Below are positions 35,975 to 46,600 of a DNA stretch of 64,000 nucleotides, in pieces. The translations under genes and the position numbers were made by a program. The stretch lies in NCBI GenBank assembly GCA_026705445.1, contig JAPPAR010000019.1, forward strand, positions 62,001-126,000, in the 5' to 3' direction. A model generated the notes under the pieces. That model ran no database searches, was not told the origin of the DNA, and saw only the letters and a program-made list of their open reading frames with translations. The stretch comes from Candidatus Dadabacteria bacterium (GTDB lineage Bacteria; Desulfobacterota_D; UBA1144; Nemesobacterales; Nemesobacteraceae). Every line of letters starts with the position of its first letter. Position 1 is the stretch's first letter.

Positions 35975-37017
35975 TCTTTCTTTTTAAGTCTGCCGAGAGA
36001 TTTAGTATAGGGTTTCTTAAACAGTCCGACTTCAGTTATCAGGCATTCGATATTTTCGGCCGGTGTAATGTCAAAAGCGGGATTGATTGCGGTTACTTCC
36101 GCACTTATTTTTTTCCCGTCTATGTGCGTTACTTCTTCGGGTTCCCTTTGCTCAATTATAATATCCTCTCCGCTTAAGCATTCGGTATCTATGGTTGAAG
36201 TGGGGGCCGCTACGTAAAAGGGAATGCCGTGATGCTTGGCCAGGACGGAGAGGGAATAGGTTCCTATCTTGTTTGCCGTATCTCCATTTGAAGCTACCCT
36301 GTCAGCCCCGACCACAACCGAATTCACGATCCCCTTACTCATCAGATGCCCGGCCATGCTGTCGGTTATCAAACGGACCGGGATTCCATCCCGCTCAAGT
36401 TCCCACGTAGTGAGCCTCGCTCCTTGGAGAACGGGTCTTGTCTCTGATGATATTACGCTTATATTCTTGCCTTGGTTAAAGGCTGACCTTATTACCCCTA
36501 GAGCTGTTCCATAACCGGCGGTGGCGAGTCCTCCGGCGTTGCAGTGCGTGAGTATGACAGAGTTTTCTCTTATGAGTTTGGATCCGTTTTCCCCGATCTG
36601 CATGCATATCTCAATGTCTTCTTTCTGTATATTGATCGCCTCGGTTATGAGAAGGTTTTTTATCTCTTCAATTTCTTTGCCTCTGCACTTGGAAATCAGT
36701 CTGTTCATTCTGGCGATGGCCCAAAACAGATTTACGGCTGTCGGTCGCGTCAGGGCCAGGTGATCCGATATGGCTTTCATGCGCTCTTCGAAATTTTCAT
36801 AGGAGCAATCGTTTCCGATACCCGAGGCTCCGAGAGCCATTCCCATGGCGGCCGCTATTCCTATCGCCGGGGCTCCCCTGATAACCAGTTTCCTTATACA
36901 TTCGGCCACCTCTTCAAAAGTAGTGCATTCAACGTAGACTTCCTCTCCCGGAAGCTTTCTCTGGTCAATCATTAAGACCCTGTCGTCTTTCCATTCTATA
37001 GTTTTAAAAGAGTTCAT
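35968..37017 (-). CDS. mtnA: S-methyl-5-thioribose-1-phosphate isomerase
   Basis: Isomerises methylthioribose 1-phosphate to methylthioribulose 1-phosphate in methionine salvage. Conserved blocks are RGAPAIGIAAAMGMALG (about 47-63), THCNAGGLATAGYGTALG (about 158-175, with the catalytic cysteine), ETRP (about 197-200) and VGADRVASNGDTANKIGTY (about 238-256, with the catalytic Asp). Length 349 is typical. It overlaps the prmA stop by 4 bp, so the two are translationally coupled. No other salvage genes are nearby; the related eIF2B-like and ribose-1,5-bisphosphate isomerases are less likely. Confidence 0.96.
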   Translation of the reverse strand: MNSFKTIEWKDDRVLMIDQRKLPGEEVYVECTTFEEVAECIRKLVIRGAPAIGIAAAMGMALGASGIGNDCSYENFEERMKAISDHLALTRPTAVNLFWAIARMNRLISKCRGKEIEEIKNLLITEAINIQKEDIEICMQIGENGSKLIRENSVILTHCNAGGLATAGYGTALGVIRSAFNQGKNISVISSETRPVLQGARLTTWELERDGIPVRLITDSMAGHLMSKGIVNSVVVGADRVASNGDTANKIGTYSLSVLAKHHGIPFYVAAPTSTIDTECLSGEDIIIEQREPEEVTHIDGKKISAEVTAINPAFDITPAENIECLITEVGLFKKPYTKSLGRLKKKDQ

Positions 37018-37901
37018 TTTTCAGGCTTTCTCGTTTTCTTTAACCTAAGGAGCAGTCCGGCCCATCCGCCCTCGACCTTCCCACTGACAATATCATAACC
37101 CGAGTTTCCGTAAATTTCGGCCACTTCACGTTTCTCGTTTGCCTGTATGCCGGACACTATAAGATGTCCCAGGGGGAGAAGTCTCTCTTTTAGACTCTCC
37201 CTCATTGAAATAAGAGTATCCTTGGATGTGTTAGAAACAACCACATCGAATTTTTTCCGTGTACAGTCCGCAGAACCACACCAGACTTTTACCTTGTCGG
37301 AAGTCGCGTTCCTTGCGGAATTCGAGATAGTTTCTTTTGCGGCCTTGAAATCAATGTCTGCGCAAAACGAAATGTACGCTCCCAGTTTGATTGAGCAGAT
37401 ACCCAGAATACCGCTCCCGCATCCCACGTCAAAAACAGAACACCCAGGGGATTTTTCGATAATTTCGTCCAGATAACTTACGCATATTCTTGTTGTTTCA
37501 TGATGTCCCGTGCCAAAGGCGTTTCCCGGGTTTATTTCAACTATCTTGGTTCCCCGCTCCGCCTTGTATTGTTTTTCCCATGGAGGTTTGATAACTATTC
37601 GACGACTCGCCCTTACCGGTTTCAAATAGGATTTCCAACCTTCCCAGTCTGCTTGATTTATGTATCGGGTGGTGAACCGGACCGCCTCGGCGTTTTCGCT
37701 AAAAAGCATAGAGAACTCCCTTACGGTTGTTATGATTCCCGCAATGTCCGTTTCTTCCTTGAAATACGCATGAATTAACGGTTCTCCGTGGTCTCTTTGC
37801 TCCTCGCTAACGGCTCCGGCTTCAAGACCCAAGAGCAGATCTGAAACAAGTGCAGCCATTTCTCCCGGCAACTCAATCGTAAGTCTCTTCATTCTCGCCA
37901 T
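37014..37901 (-). CDS. prmA: Ribosomal protein L11 methyltransferase
   Basis: Methylates lysines and the N-terminus of ribosomal protein L11 with SAM. An N-terminal substrate-recognition domain (about 1-95) precedes the methyltransferase. The family motif PGNAFGTGHHETT (about 126-138) and SAM motif FDVGCGSGILGI (about 158-169) are clear, and VVSNTSKDTL (about 226-235) replaces the common NPxY-like motif. Length 295 matches the family. It is followed by mtnA with a 4 bp overlap and is divergent from the second DksA-like gene. Confidence 0.93.
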   Translation of the reverse strand: MARMKRLTIELPGEMAALVSDLLLGLEAGAVSEEQRDHGEPLIHAYFKEETDIAGIITTVREFSMLFSENAEAVRFTTRYINQADWEGWKSYLKPVRASRRIVIKPPWEKQYKAERGTKIVEINPGNAFGTGHHETTRICVSYLDEIIEKSPGCSVFDVGCGSGILGICSIKLGAYISFCADIDFKAAKETISNSARNATSDKVKVWCGSADCTRKKFDVVVSNTSKDTLISMRESLKERLLPLGHLIVSGIQANEKREVAEIYGNSGYDIVSGKVEGGWAGLLLRLKKTRKPEK

Positions 37902-37973
37902 GGCGGATAATTAATTGTATTTGTCGCGTTTCGTCAAATTTACAAAAAAACGTAGGTATATATAATATTCTCC

Positions 37974-38333
37974 ATGAAGGCAGAAACCAGGGAGACGGTA
38001 AGAACCATCCTGATTCAGAAGATGTCCGACATACTGGGCATTGCCTATGATACTGTTGATAGGATGAGTAAGGGGTCCAATTCTTTCCCAGATCCACTTG
38101 ACAGGGCGCTATCCGAGTCGAACAGGGTTCTTGAACTGCGGGAAAGGGACAGGGAGAGAAAGCTGCTTCGGAAAATACGCGACGCGCTCGCTAGACTTGA
38201 GAATGGTTCTTACGGAATCTGTGAGGTGTGTGAAGAGGAGATCTCGGAGCAGAGACTGATTGCAAGACCAGAGACTACTCTTTGCATAGAGTGTAAAGAA
38301 GAGCAGGAAGATATTGAAAAGAAATTCGGCTAG
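37974..38333 (+). CDS. dksA: DksA/TraR-family zinc-finger protein
   Basis: A 119-residue RNA polymerase secondary-channel regulator. The coiled-coil tip motif DPLDRA (40-45) carries the acidic pair needed with ppGpp. A complete zinc site follows: Cys83 and Cys86 (CEVC), Cys104 and Cys107 (CIEC). The segment RERDRERKLLRKIRDALARLENGSYG is typical of DksA. It lies 2 kb from the paralogue that lacks the zinc ligands. It is divergent from prmA and convergent with the lipoprotein gene, leaving 3 bp. Confidence 0.93.
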   Translation: MKAETRETVRTILIQKMSDILGIAYDTVDRMSKGSNSFPDPLDRALSESNRVLELRERDRERKLLRKIRDALARLENGSYGICEVCEEEISEQRLIARPETTLCIECKEEQEDIEKKFG

Positions 38334-38336
38334 TTC

Positions 38337-38795
38337 TTAGTTATCAAGAACCATAGTTCCACTGAGCAAGTTAAGCATAGACTCCTTGGTTATTCTCCAC
38401 TTCCCCAGTACTTTCGATAAGTTAATAACCTCTCTGGCTTTATATGTCATTGAATAACTATCTATCTTTACGTCAATCGAAGAGAGCATCATTACCCTTG
38501 CGTCTGTCCCGTTGATGTATATGTATCTTTCGGATTCGCCGAACGATACCGTGTCAATGGTGGATACCTGGTCCTTGAACCTGCTTACCAGCTCGTGCTT
38601 GTCAACAACTTTTTCCCCTGAAGTTGCCCTGTAATCTTCGTGTATACACTCAGAATACATTTCAGGGTCTTTTAGCTGAAAGGACCTGACTCTCTTGTCC
38701 AAAAGCAGATTTATCTCCTCTTCATCAGCAGACCCGCAGGAGGCGAGAAAGATAATCACAACTAGATATGCAAGCAGCTTGTATGTCTTCACCAT
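38337..38795 (-). CDS. Putative lipoprotein, NTF2-like
   Basis: A 152-residue protein with a lipoprotein signal peptide: basic start, hydrophobic stretch and lipobox LASC with Cys20. After it comes an acidic helix and a mixed alpha/beta region that resembles the NTF2/SnoaL fold (closing strand LGKWRITKESM), with a double turn around HEDYRATSG. No enzyme motif is seen. It lies downstream of bamD on the same strand, about 150 bp away, and would be anchored in the envelope. The fold assignment is tentative. Confidence 0.65.
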   Translation of the reverse strand: MVKTYKLLAYLVVIIFLASCGSADEEEINLLLDKRVRSFQLKDPEMYSECIHEDYRATSGEKVVDKHELVSRFKDQVSTIDTVSFGESERYIYINGTDARVMMLSSIDVKIDSYSMTYKAREVINLSKVLGKWRITKESMLNLLSGTMVLDN

Positions 38796-38943
38796 TTCTG
38801 TTTTTTGTTTGAGTGGAATTACATCGTCTGATTAAAACGCGCGTTCCGGATCGATACGCACAGCCGCCCGGCAAATTACCTTGTCGTTAAATTCACGTGG
38901 CGGATTGCTTGCCCGCACCTTCGGGGAAAGGTTTCTCCTGTTA

Positions 38944-39627
38944 CTAGGATGACTGCTTGGATGATTTTTCCTCAGTCTCTCTGAGAAGCTTCCTGGCTTT
39001 CTCGGCGTATTCGGTGTCGGAGTAATTTTCAAGAACGTTTCTGTATCTTTGCGCCGCCGCCTCGTAGTTCTTTTTCTTCTGATAGAATTTCCCTATGTAG
39101 ATTTCTCTTTCCGCGAGCATTCTTCTGGATTTCTCGATTTTATCCTGTGTCTGCTCAGCGTACGGGGAGTCGGGATAGGTCTTATTAAGCAGTGTAAACC
39201 ACTTTATTGACTGAAGCCGTTTTGAATGGTTTCTGTCCTTCCCCGCTTTCATCTTATAGTAGGAGAGTCCGAGGCGATACATTGCGTAATCAAGTTCTTT
39301 GTGACCCGGATGGTTCGCTATGAAATTTTCGTATTCCTCAGCGGCCAGGGTGTATTCCTTTTTCTTAAAATAGACATCACCGCTTCTGAGTTCGGCCAGC
39401 GCAGCGTACTTGGTGTAGGGATAGCGGATCTGTATTTCCTTTAGGATATCGAATACCTTGTCGTAATTTGTCCCTCCGAATATCCCCAACCCGCCTTCCT
39501 TGTTAAGCTCTTCAAGGACTTCGTTGTTAAGCTGCTCCGCTGTTCCTTCGTAAATCGCCTGTTTTCCCCCGCAGGAAACCGCAAGGAGCAGGACAATGGT
39601 AACCAGCAATTTTCCTAGGTTTTTCAT
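38944..39627 (-). CDS. bamD: Outer membrane assembly factor BamD
   Basis: An essential lipoprotein of the BAM complex that docks to BamA POTRA domains. The signal peptide ends in a lipobox (AVSC, Cys19). Five TPR-like helix pairs follow, with repeated motifs such as KEIQIRYPYTKYAALAELRSG and ENFIANHPGHKELDYAMYRLG. Length 227 is near normal (about 245 in E. coli). The gene stands alone and is followed by a short gap before the NTF2-like lipoprotein. The Omp85 gene is elsewhere, at 25314-27215. Confidence 0.95.
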   Translation of the reverse strand: MKNLGKLLVTIVLLLAVSCGGKQAIYEGTAEQLNNEVLEELNKEGGLGIFGGTNYDKVFDILKEIQIRYPYTKYAALAELRSGDVYFKKKEYTLAAEEYENFIANHPGHKELDYAMYRLGLSYYKMKAGKDRNHSKRLQSIKWFTLLNKTYPDSPYAEQTQDKIEKSRRMLAEREIYIGKFYQKKKNYEAAAQRYRNVLENYSDTEYAEKARKLLRETEEKSSKQSS

Positions 39628-39705
39628 AACTCTGTTTCGTGAAGCTGCCTTTCTATGAGCACAAAAAAGGTCCCTTGGTTCTTAGGTCTGAAAGTTCTCT
39701 ACAGG

Positions 39706-40425
39706 TCATGTGATCTGCTGTCCCGGTTCCAAGGCAAGCACGCTAAGCGAATCCATGCCCTTGGTCAGCGACTTCAGTTCATCTGGAGTTCCCACAAGGA
39801 GCGGAAAAGTTCCGTAGTGCATTGGAATGACCCACTTCACGCCAAGCAGCCTGCAAGCGTATGATGCCTCAAGCGGAGACATCGTGAAGAGGTCTCCAAT
39901 AGGAAGCATTGCCATCTCCGGTTTGTATAGTTCCGATATGAGTTTCATGTCACCGAAAATGTTTGTATCTCCGGCGTGGTATATTGTGTAGTCGTTTTCA
40001 AACTTTATTACGTAACCTACAGGCTCTCCACCGTAGATAACCGTCCCGTCTTCCTCCTTCATGCTGCTGCTGTGCTGAGCGTGGGTCACTGTGAACCTTA
40101 TTCCGTCTATGACCACATTGCCCCCTTTGTTGCACGGCATGCAGGTTTCAACCCCCTTTGAACTCAGCCAGTCGCAGATTTCCCAGTTCGCTACCACTTT
40201 CGCATTATATTTTCTGCAAAGAGGGATCACGTCGCTTATGTGGTCAAAGTGCCCGTGTGTGACTGCTATGATGTCAACATGGCCCGGGTCGCGAAGCTGT
40301 TCCGGACAGGAGGGATTTCCCTCAAGCCACGGGTCAAGCATCACTGTTTTGCCGCCGGGAGATTTTACCGAGAAAGTGGAATGTCCAAAGTAGTTTATTT
40401 CTATTCCGTTATTCAGTATCTTCAT
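39706..40425 (-). CDS. UPF0173-type metal-dependent hydrolase (UlaG-like metallo-beta-lactamase fold)
   Basis: A 239-residue metallo-beta-lactamase-fold protein. The family pattern is clear: INYFGHSTFSVKS near the start, MLDPWLEGNP (about 30-39), THGHFDHISD (about 55-64) with the main metal ligands, HAQHSSS (about 115-121), YHAGDTNIFGD (about 150-160) and a final MHYGTFP (about 202-208). The ATG at 40425 follows a GGGAGC ribosome site; an upstream in-frame start at 40500 would add a non-homologous basic tail. The substrate is unknown. No nearby gene indicates a pathway. Confidence 0.9.
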   Translation of the reverse strand: MKILNNGIEINYFGHSTFSVKSPGGKTVMLDPWLEGNPSCPEQLRDPGHVDIIAVTHGHFDHISDVIPLCRKYNAKVVANWEICDWLSSKGVETCMPCNKGGNVVIDGIRFTVTHAQHSSSMKEEDGTVIYGGEPVGYVIKFENDYTIYHAGDTNIFGDMKLISELYKPEMAMLPIGDLFTMSPLEASYACRLLGVKWVIPMHYGTFPLLVGTPDELKSLTKGMDSLSVLALEPGQQIT

Positions 40426-40592
40426 TGTTTGCTCCCTTTCTTGACGCTCTTTTAGCTTTGTATATCCAGTTATTAAACCCGAAAAGAATCTTTTGTGCAA
40501 AGTCCCAGATTGTTTGAAAATATCGGCTGCGAGTGTAAAGTTAAACCCCTGACTTTTGGTTTTTTCAAGTTCTGCCGGAGCACGTGTTTCAG

Positions 40593-41873
40593 ATGCTGGA
40601 TCCCAAATTAGTTGAGCAAAATATTGACCTTGTGGGAGAAAAACTCGCTACCCGCGGTTTTGAGACAGACCTATCGGAGTTTGCGGTACTGAATTCCCGC
40701 AGAAAAGAGATAATAAAAAGGGTTGAGACTCTGGAACACCAGAGAAACGAGGGCTCAAGAAAGGTGGGTGCCCTTAAGAGGTCTGGAGATCAGCAGGGAC
40801 TTGCAGAACTTCTGCCCGAACTGAAGGCTCTCTCGGAAGAGGTAAAGGATCTTAACGAGAAGAAAGCGGAAGTGGAGGGGCTTCTCAGGGAGTTTCTTCT
40901 GACCGTTCCCAACATGCCCGATTCCTCGGTTCCCGAGGGTCCGGACGACACGGCAAACGTCGAGATAAGGAAGTGGGGAGAACCGAGGGATTTCGATTTC
41001 GAGGTAAAGGACCACGTGTTGCTGGGAGCCGAGCTCGACATACTGGATCTTCCGAGGGCGACGAAGATCGCAGGTGCACGGTTTGCGCTTTACAAAAACG
41101 CGGGCGCGCGGCTTGAGAGAGCCCTTATAAACTTCATGCTCGATGTTCATACCAAGCAGCACGGGTACACAGAGGTTCTCACTCCCTTCGTAGCCAACAC
41201 GGAGAGTCTTACTGGAACGGGAAATCTCCCCAAATTCGAGGAAGACCTTTTCAAGCTTAGCGATACGGACTATTACATGATTCCCACTGCCGAGGTTCCC
41301 GTTACCAACATTCACCGCGACGAGATAATTCCCCCGGAGATGCTTCCGATTAAATACGTGGCTTACACTCCGTGCTTCAGAAAGGAAGCGGGTTCTTACG
41401 GGAAGGACGTGCACGGGATAATCAGGCAGCATCAGTTTAACAAGGTGGAGCTTGTACGCTTCGCTGACCCGGAGAACTCGTACGAGGAACTTGAAATGTT
41501 GACTGCTGATGCTGCCAAGATTCTTGAACTTTTGGGTATTCCTTACAGGGTTGTTCTTCTTTGCACGGGAGACATGGGATTTTCTTCCGCCAAGACTTAT
41601 GATCTTGAAGTATGGGTGCCTAGCGAGGGTAGATACAGGGAAATATCGTCCTGCAGCAATTTTGAGGCGTTTCAGGCAAGGCGCGCCAACATAAGATACA
41701 GAAAATCAAAGGGGTCCAAGCCGGCCTATCTCCATACTCTTAATGGTTCCGGGGTGGCTGTGGGCAGGGCTCTGCTGGCGATTGTTGAGAACTTCCAGAC
41801 CGAAGAGGGGACGGTGGAGGTTCCTGAGGTACTAGTCCCCTATATGGATGGTATCAGGGTTATCGGGCGGTAA
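40593..41873 (+). CDS. serS: Seryl-tRNA synthetase
   Basis: Charges tRNA-Ser with serine. The N-terminal coiled-coil arm (about 1-110) that reads the tRNA long arm is rich in charged helix. The catalytic core has the class II motifs: motif 1 around [17 protein letters not shown], motif 2 [26 protein letters not shown] (residues about 270-295) and motif 3 [15 protein letters not shown] near the end. Length 426 is normal. The ATG at 40593 matches the usual MLDPKL start; an upstream GTG at 40584 is less likely. It is convergent with frr. Confidence 0.98.
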   Translation: MLDPKLVEQNIDLVGEKLATRGFETDLSEFAVLNSRRKEIIKRVETLEHQRNEGSRKVGALKRSGDQQGLAELLPELKALSEEVKDLNEKKAEVEGLLREFLLTVPNMPDSSVPEGPDDTANVEIRKWGEPRDFDFEVKDHVLLGAELDILDLPRATKIAGARFALYKNAGARLERALINFMLDVHTKQHGYTEVLTPFVANTESLTGTGNLPKFEEDLFKLSDTDYYMIPTAEVPVTNIHRDEIIPPEMLPIKYVAYTPCFRKEAGSYGKDVHGIIRQHQFNKVELVRFADPENSYEELEMLTADAAKILELLGIPYRVVLLCTGDMGFSSAKTYDLEVWVPSEGRYREISSCSNFEAFQARRANIRYRKSKGSKPAYLHTLNGSGVAVGRALLAIVENFQTEEGTVEVPEVLVPYMDGIRVIGR

Positions 41874-41885
41874 TCCGCGCGGTTC

Positions 41886-43210
<1,325 letters not shown>

Positions 43211-43807
43211 TCATTCGCCCAGCTGGTATCTTACGAACCTTTTTACAACTATGTTTTCGCCGATTTTGGCTATCAGGTTGTTTACAAGGTCCATGACTTT
43301 CATCTTGGGATCTCTTATGTAGGGTTGCTCAAGAAGGCATATCTCCTCGAAAAACTTGTTTATTCTTCCCGCAACCATTTTTTCCGCTATATTCTCGGGT
43401 TTTCCCGATTCCATAGCTTCTGCCTTGAGAATCCGCCTTTCATTTTCTACTTCTTCTTCCGAAACCTCTTCCTTTCTTACATAAGTCGGATTGTTTGCCG
43501 CTATCTGCATGGCGACTTCCCTGCAGAGGTTCTGAAACTCGTCGTTTCTGGCCACAAAATCCGTTTCGCAGTTAACTTCGAGCATTACGCCGATCTTGCC
43601 ACCTGCGTGAACGTATGAGGATATGATTCCTTGGTCGGTTTTTCTGGTAGTTTTCTTAGAAGCTTTCGCGACACCCTTTATTCTCAGGACCTCGGAAGCT
43701 TTTTCGAAGTCCCCGTCGGTTTCCACAAGCGCGTTCTTGCAGTCAAGAAAAGGAGCTCCTGTTTTTTCTCTCAACTCCTTTACCATTTTTGCCTTGATTT
43801 CAGCCAT
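43211..43807 (-). CDS. tsf: Elongation factor Ts
   Basis: The nucleotide-exchange factor for EF-Tu. It opens with the signature VKELREKTGAPFLDCKNAL (about 9-27), followed by the Tsf core with VNCETDFVARNDEF (about 79-92). Length 198 matches the shorter form seen in many bacteria, as it has one core subdomain and lacks the longer E. coli insertion. It follows rpsB by 2 bp and precedes pyrH by 12 bp. Confidence 0.97.
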   Translation of the reverse strand: MAEIKAKMVKELREKTGAPFLDCKNALVETDGDFEKASEVLRIKGVAKASKKTTRKTDQGIISSYVHAGGKIGVMLEVNCETDFVARNDEFQNLCREVAMQIAANNPTYVRKEEVSEEEVENERRILKAEAMESGKPENIAEKMVAGRINKFFEEICLLEQPYIRDPKMKVMDLVNNLIAKIGENIVVKRFVRYQLGE

Positions 43808-43809
43808 TT

Positions 43810-44730
43810 TTAATCCTCTTTTTTATCTTCTGTATTCTCCGATATCTCTTTCTGTGCCCGAGCGTCTTCACTTTGCGAAGATTCGGAGATCGCTACGGAA
43901 ACAAAGCTTTCCTCACTTTCATCGGACTCAGCTTCTTTGAAAACAAATACCTTCCTTTCTACCACTACGCCCTCAAGGCTGTCTTCTTTTACCTGTTCAA
44001 CCTCTCCGCTCACCAGTTTCTCCTGGTATATGTGAGTTCCCTCAATGCAGGCGTCGGCTATTTTTGAGGTGAACAGCTTTATCGCCCTTATGGCGTCGTC
44101 ATTACTCGGAATCGGATAATCCGCATTTGCGGGATCGCAGTTCGTGTCCACGATTGCTATAACCGGTATCGAGAGGTTTCTCGCTTCTTTTATGGCTATA
44201 TGCTCTTTTTTTGTATCTACGACGAAAATAGCGTCGGGAGCGCGCCTCATGGTTACTATTCCACCCAGAAGCCCTTCGAGCTTTACTATCTCCCTTCTAA
44301 GGTTTTTCGCTTCCCTTTTCGGAAGCATTTCCATCTGCCCGTCTTCCTCAAGTTTCTTCAGTTCCAGCAGGTAATCAACCCTCGAACGTATCGTGTTGAA
44401 ATTGGTAAGGGTTCCGCCCAGCCAACGCGTGTTTATGTAGGGCATGTTGCATCGGATCGATTCTTCCTCGATTATTCCCCGGGCCTGTTTCTTGGTCCCC
44501 ACCAGCAAAACGGTTCCTCCGTCCGCCACTGTGTTTTTCACGAAAGTGTACGCCCTGTTAAAAAGCGTGACGGTCTGCTGAAGATCGATTATGTGAATGC
44601 CGTTCCTTGCTCCGAAGATAAAGGATTTCATTTTCGGGTTCCAGTGGCTTTTCTGGTGTCCGAAATGTACCCCCGCTTCAAGCAGGCTTTTCATGCTGAG
44701 TTTTTCGCTAGCTACGGCTTCTTCTGTCAT
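43810..44730 (-). CDS. rpsB: 30S ribosomal protein S2
   Basis: A structural protein of the small subunit that is needed for S1 binding. Motifs: [19 protein letters not shown] (about 16-34), [17 protein letters not shown] (about 74-90), [13 protein letters not shown] (about 103-115) and [24 protein letters not shown] (about 191-214). At 306 residues it is about 60 longer than E. coli S2; the extra is an acidic C-terminal tail (after about 240). GGAGGA lies before the ATG. It heads the rpsB-tsf-pyrH-frr operon. Confidence 0.97.
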   Translation of the reverse strand: MTEEAVASEKLSMKSLLEAGVHFGHQKSHWNPKMKSFIFGARNGIHIIDLQQTVTLFNRAYTFVKNTVADGGTVLLVGTKKQARGIIEEESIRCNMPYINTRWLGGTLTNFNTIRSRVDYLLELKKLEEDGQMEMLPKREAKNLRREIVKLEGLLGGIVTMRRAPDAIFVVDTKKEHIAIKEARNLSIPVIAIVDTNCDPANADYPIPSNDDAIRAIKLFTSKIADACIEGTHIYQEKLVSGEVEQVKEDSLEGVVVERKVFVFKEAESDESEESFVSVAISESSQSEDARAQKEISENTEDKKED

Positions 44731-44765
44731 TAATTATCCTCCGAATTCCTTTTGCAAATCTGGTT

Positions 44766-44794
44766 TTAATACCAGAAAAACAATTATTAATCAA
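44766..44794 (-). promoter_or_regulatory. Promoter of rpsB-tsf-pyrH-frr
   Basis: Reading leftward, TTGATT (44794-44789) and TATTAA (44771-44766) are 17 bp apart, about 35 bp before the rpsB ATG. The GGAGGA ribosome site lies between. No S2-binding leader structure is obvious in the short 5' region. Confidence 0.5.
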
Positions 44795-44849
44795 GTTGTA
44801 GGGTATCATAATGTTCCGTAATCACCGATTCCGGGAGCAATAGAACAGG

Positions 44850-45731
44850 ATGAAATACCTTGTAATAGCAAATCCCAAGGCGGGTACAAAACCGCCTGGG
44901 CCAACACTTGAACAGATCCGTAGTGCTTTTGAAGCAAAAGAAATTATTTGCGAGGTGAGGTTGACGCAGTTCCCCGGGCACGCCGCGGAGATCGCCACGG
45001 AAGGGCTTGGTGAAGGCTTTACCCACATGATTTCTCTTGGAGGAGACGGTACGTCAAGTGAGATCGTAAGTTCGATTCACGGAACCGAAGCTGTTTTGGG
45101 AATAGTTCCGGGAGGCAGCGGGAACGATTTCTCGAAGGCAGCCGGTATTCCCCTTAATACGCGCGCGGCGGTGGACAATATTTTTTCTGGCCGAACGAGA
45201 AAAGCTGATGTGGCTTTTGTTGACGAAAAATGCTTTATAAACGGTTTCGGGGTAGGGATGGACGGGGCCGTAGCGCACGATTTCGGGGATCTGGGCCTCA
45301 GGCGTTTCGGTTCCTTCGGTTACGTTGTTGGAGCGGTGATCGAGGCGTTTCGGTTCCAGGGTTTTTTCTCCGAGATGGATGGAGAAGTCGATGTCGCGGG
45401 CGAAAGACTGCTTCTCTTCGGCGCTTCAAACGGCCCTTTTCAGGGTGGAAAGTTCAACCTAGCTCCTGGTGCTGACATATTCGACGGATATCTCGACATC
45501 CATATAATAAGCGACATGAGTTCTCTGGGAAGGCTTTTTAAGATACAAAAGGTGCTTGAGGGCCGCCATGAGGGACTTCGAGAGGTCAGTATAGTAAGGG
45601 CAAAGCAGTTGCGGTTTGAAACCTTTACCGATCTTCCGGCTCACATGGACGGGGAGACATTTCTTCTTCGTTCCGGAAAACATGATATACGGATTGAGGA
45701 GCAGGGAGTAAACATTATAGTTCCCGCATAG
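44850..45731 (+). CDS. Diacylglycerol/lipid kinase family protein (YegS-like)
   Basis: A DAGK-catalytic-domain protein that phosphorylates a lipid or sphingosine-like alcohol with ATP. The P-loop-like IANPKAGTKPPGPT (about 5-18), the signature SLGGDGTSSEIVSSI (about 63-77) and VPGGSGNDFSKAAGIP (about 87-102) are classic. The C-terminal domain includes the G-x-N/G-P-F-Q pattern (SNGPFQGGKFNLAPGA, about 193-208). Length 293 is normal. PlsC follows after 46 bp, so both may belong to a phospholipid module. Substrate uncertain. Confidence 0.9.
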   Translation: MKYLVIANPKAGTKPPGPTLEQIRSAFEAKEIICEVRLTQFPGHAAEIATEGLGEGFTHMISLGGDGTSSEIVSSIHGTEAVLGIVPGGSGNDFSKAAGIPLNTRAAVDNIFSGRTRKADVAFVDEKCFINGFGVGMDGAVAHDFGDLGLRRFGSFGYVVGAVIEAFRFQGFFSEMDGEVDVAGERLLLFGASNGPFQGGKFNLAPGADIFDGYLDIHIISDMSSLGRLFKIQKVLEGRHEGLREVSIVRAKQLRFETFTDLPAHMDGETFLLRSGKHDIRIEEQGVNIIVPA

Positions 45732-45777
45732 GCCAGGATCCCGGAAACTCTTTTTGCGAGGCGACGGAGTAGCAGTG

Positions 45778-46503
45778 ATGAAGAAAATAAGAAGCATTGT
45801 GGCGATAATTCTTTCGTCTCTGTTTACGGCATTCTGGGGCAGCGTGGGAATCGTGATGTCACTTCTTGCCGTAAGGTATCTTATAAAGTGCTCCGTTCGG
45901 CCTTGGGGAAAAACAGTTCTTTGGTCCTGCGGAGTGCGGCTTGACGTAAAAGGAACTGAAAACTTCCCGCAAGCTCCTTTCATAGTGATGTTCAACCACC
46001 AGAGTTCCCTAGACATACCTGTTTTCTCCGCGGCACTGCCTTTCGAATGGAGGGCGGTCATGAAGAATGAAGTCGCCTCGATTCCTTTTATCGGCTGGGT
46101 GTGCTCACTTAGCGGACAATATTTCGTTGCGAGGGACGGTTCGGTTGGAGATACGAACAGAGTCCGGGAAATCGTAAGGAAAATAAGAAATGGGCCTTCA
46201 GTGATTATTGCCCCAGAGGGCACAAGAAGCGAGGATGGAGAACTTCTTCCCTTTAAGCAGGGCGGTTTTTTTATGGCTTCGCTTTCAAGGGTGCCGGTTG
46301 TGCCGATGATCATATGGGGAGGCAAGGATATAAGGAAAAAGGGTTCCTACGAACTTAATACCGACAGGGATATTGTAGTCAGAATCCTTCCTCCTATAGA
46401 TACCGCAAGCTTTCCAAAGGGAAAAGAGGGTGGCGAAAAGCTTGAAGGTGTAGTCCGGGAAGAGATGCTTCGCGAGATTGAAAAAATCCGTAGCAATCGT
46501 TAA
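45778..46503 (+). CDS. plsC: 1-acyl-sn-glycerol-3-phosphate acyltransferase
   Basis: Acylates lysophosphatidic acid to phosphatidic acid in the inner membrane. One N-terminal membrane helix (about 6-32) is followed by the acyltransferase core: motif I N-H-x4-D as NHQSSLD (73-79), motif III EGTRS (147-151) and the later P-x-I/V-P motif (about 168-172). Length 241 is typical. The ATG at 45778 follows a GGAG ribosome site; an upstream TTG at 45754 is not favoured. It lies 46 bp after the lipid kinase gene, suggesting shared lipid metabolism. Confidence 0.95.
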   Translation: MKKIRSIVAIILSSLFTAFWGSVGIVMSLLAVRYLIKCSVRPWGKTVLWSCGVRLDVKGTENFPQAPFIVMFNHQSSLDIPVFSAALPFEWRAVMKNEVASIPFIGWVCSLSGQYFVARDGSVGDTNRVREIVRKIRNGPSVIIAPEGTRSEDGELLPFKQGGFFMASLSRVPVVPMIIWGGKDIRKKGSYELNTDRDIVVRILPPIDTASFPKGKEGGEKLEGVVREEMLREIEKIRSNR

Positions 46504-46600
46504 ACTCTAGGTTGTCCGGACTCGGTTGGAACTTTCGTTTGCTCTGTTTTTTGCCCCTGTGCCTGTTTCCTGATGCGGGTTGTGTGAGGTTGTCTTTTTT

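Noticed and set aside
38832-39032. A minus-strand frame reaching past the bamD stop that ends in AAVRIDPERAF
   Set aside because: The tail after bamD reads somewhat like protein, but no start with a workable ribosome site is found, and most of the frame lies inside bamD.
45459-46325. A 288-codon minus-strand frame over the lipid kinase and plsC
   Set aside because: It crosses two well-recognised plus-strand genes and shows no family motif.
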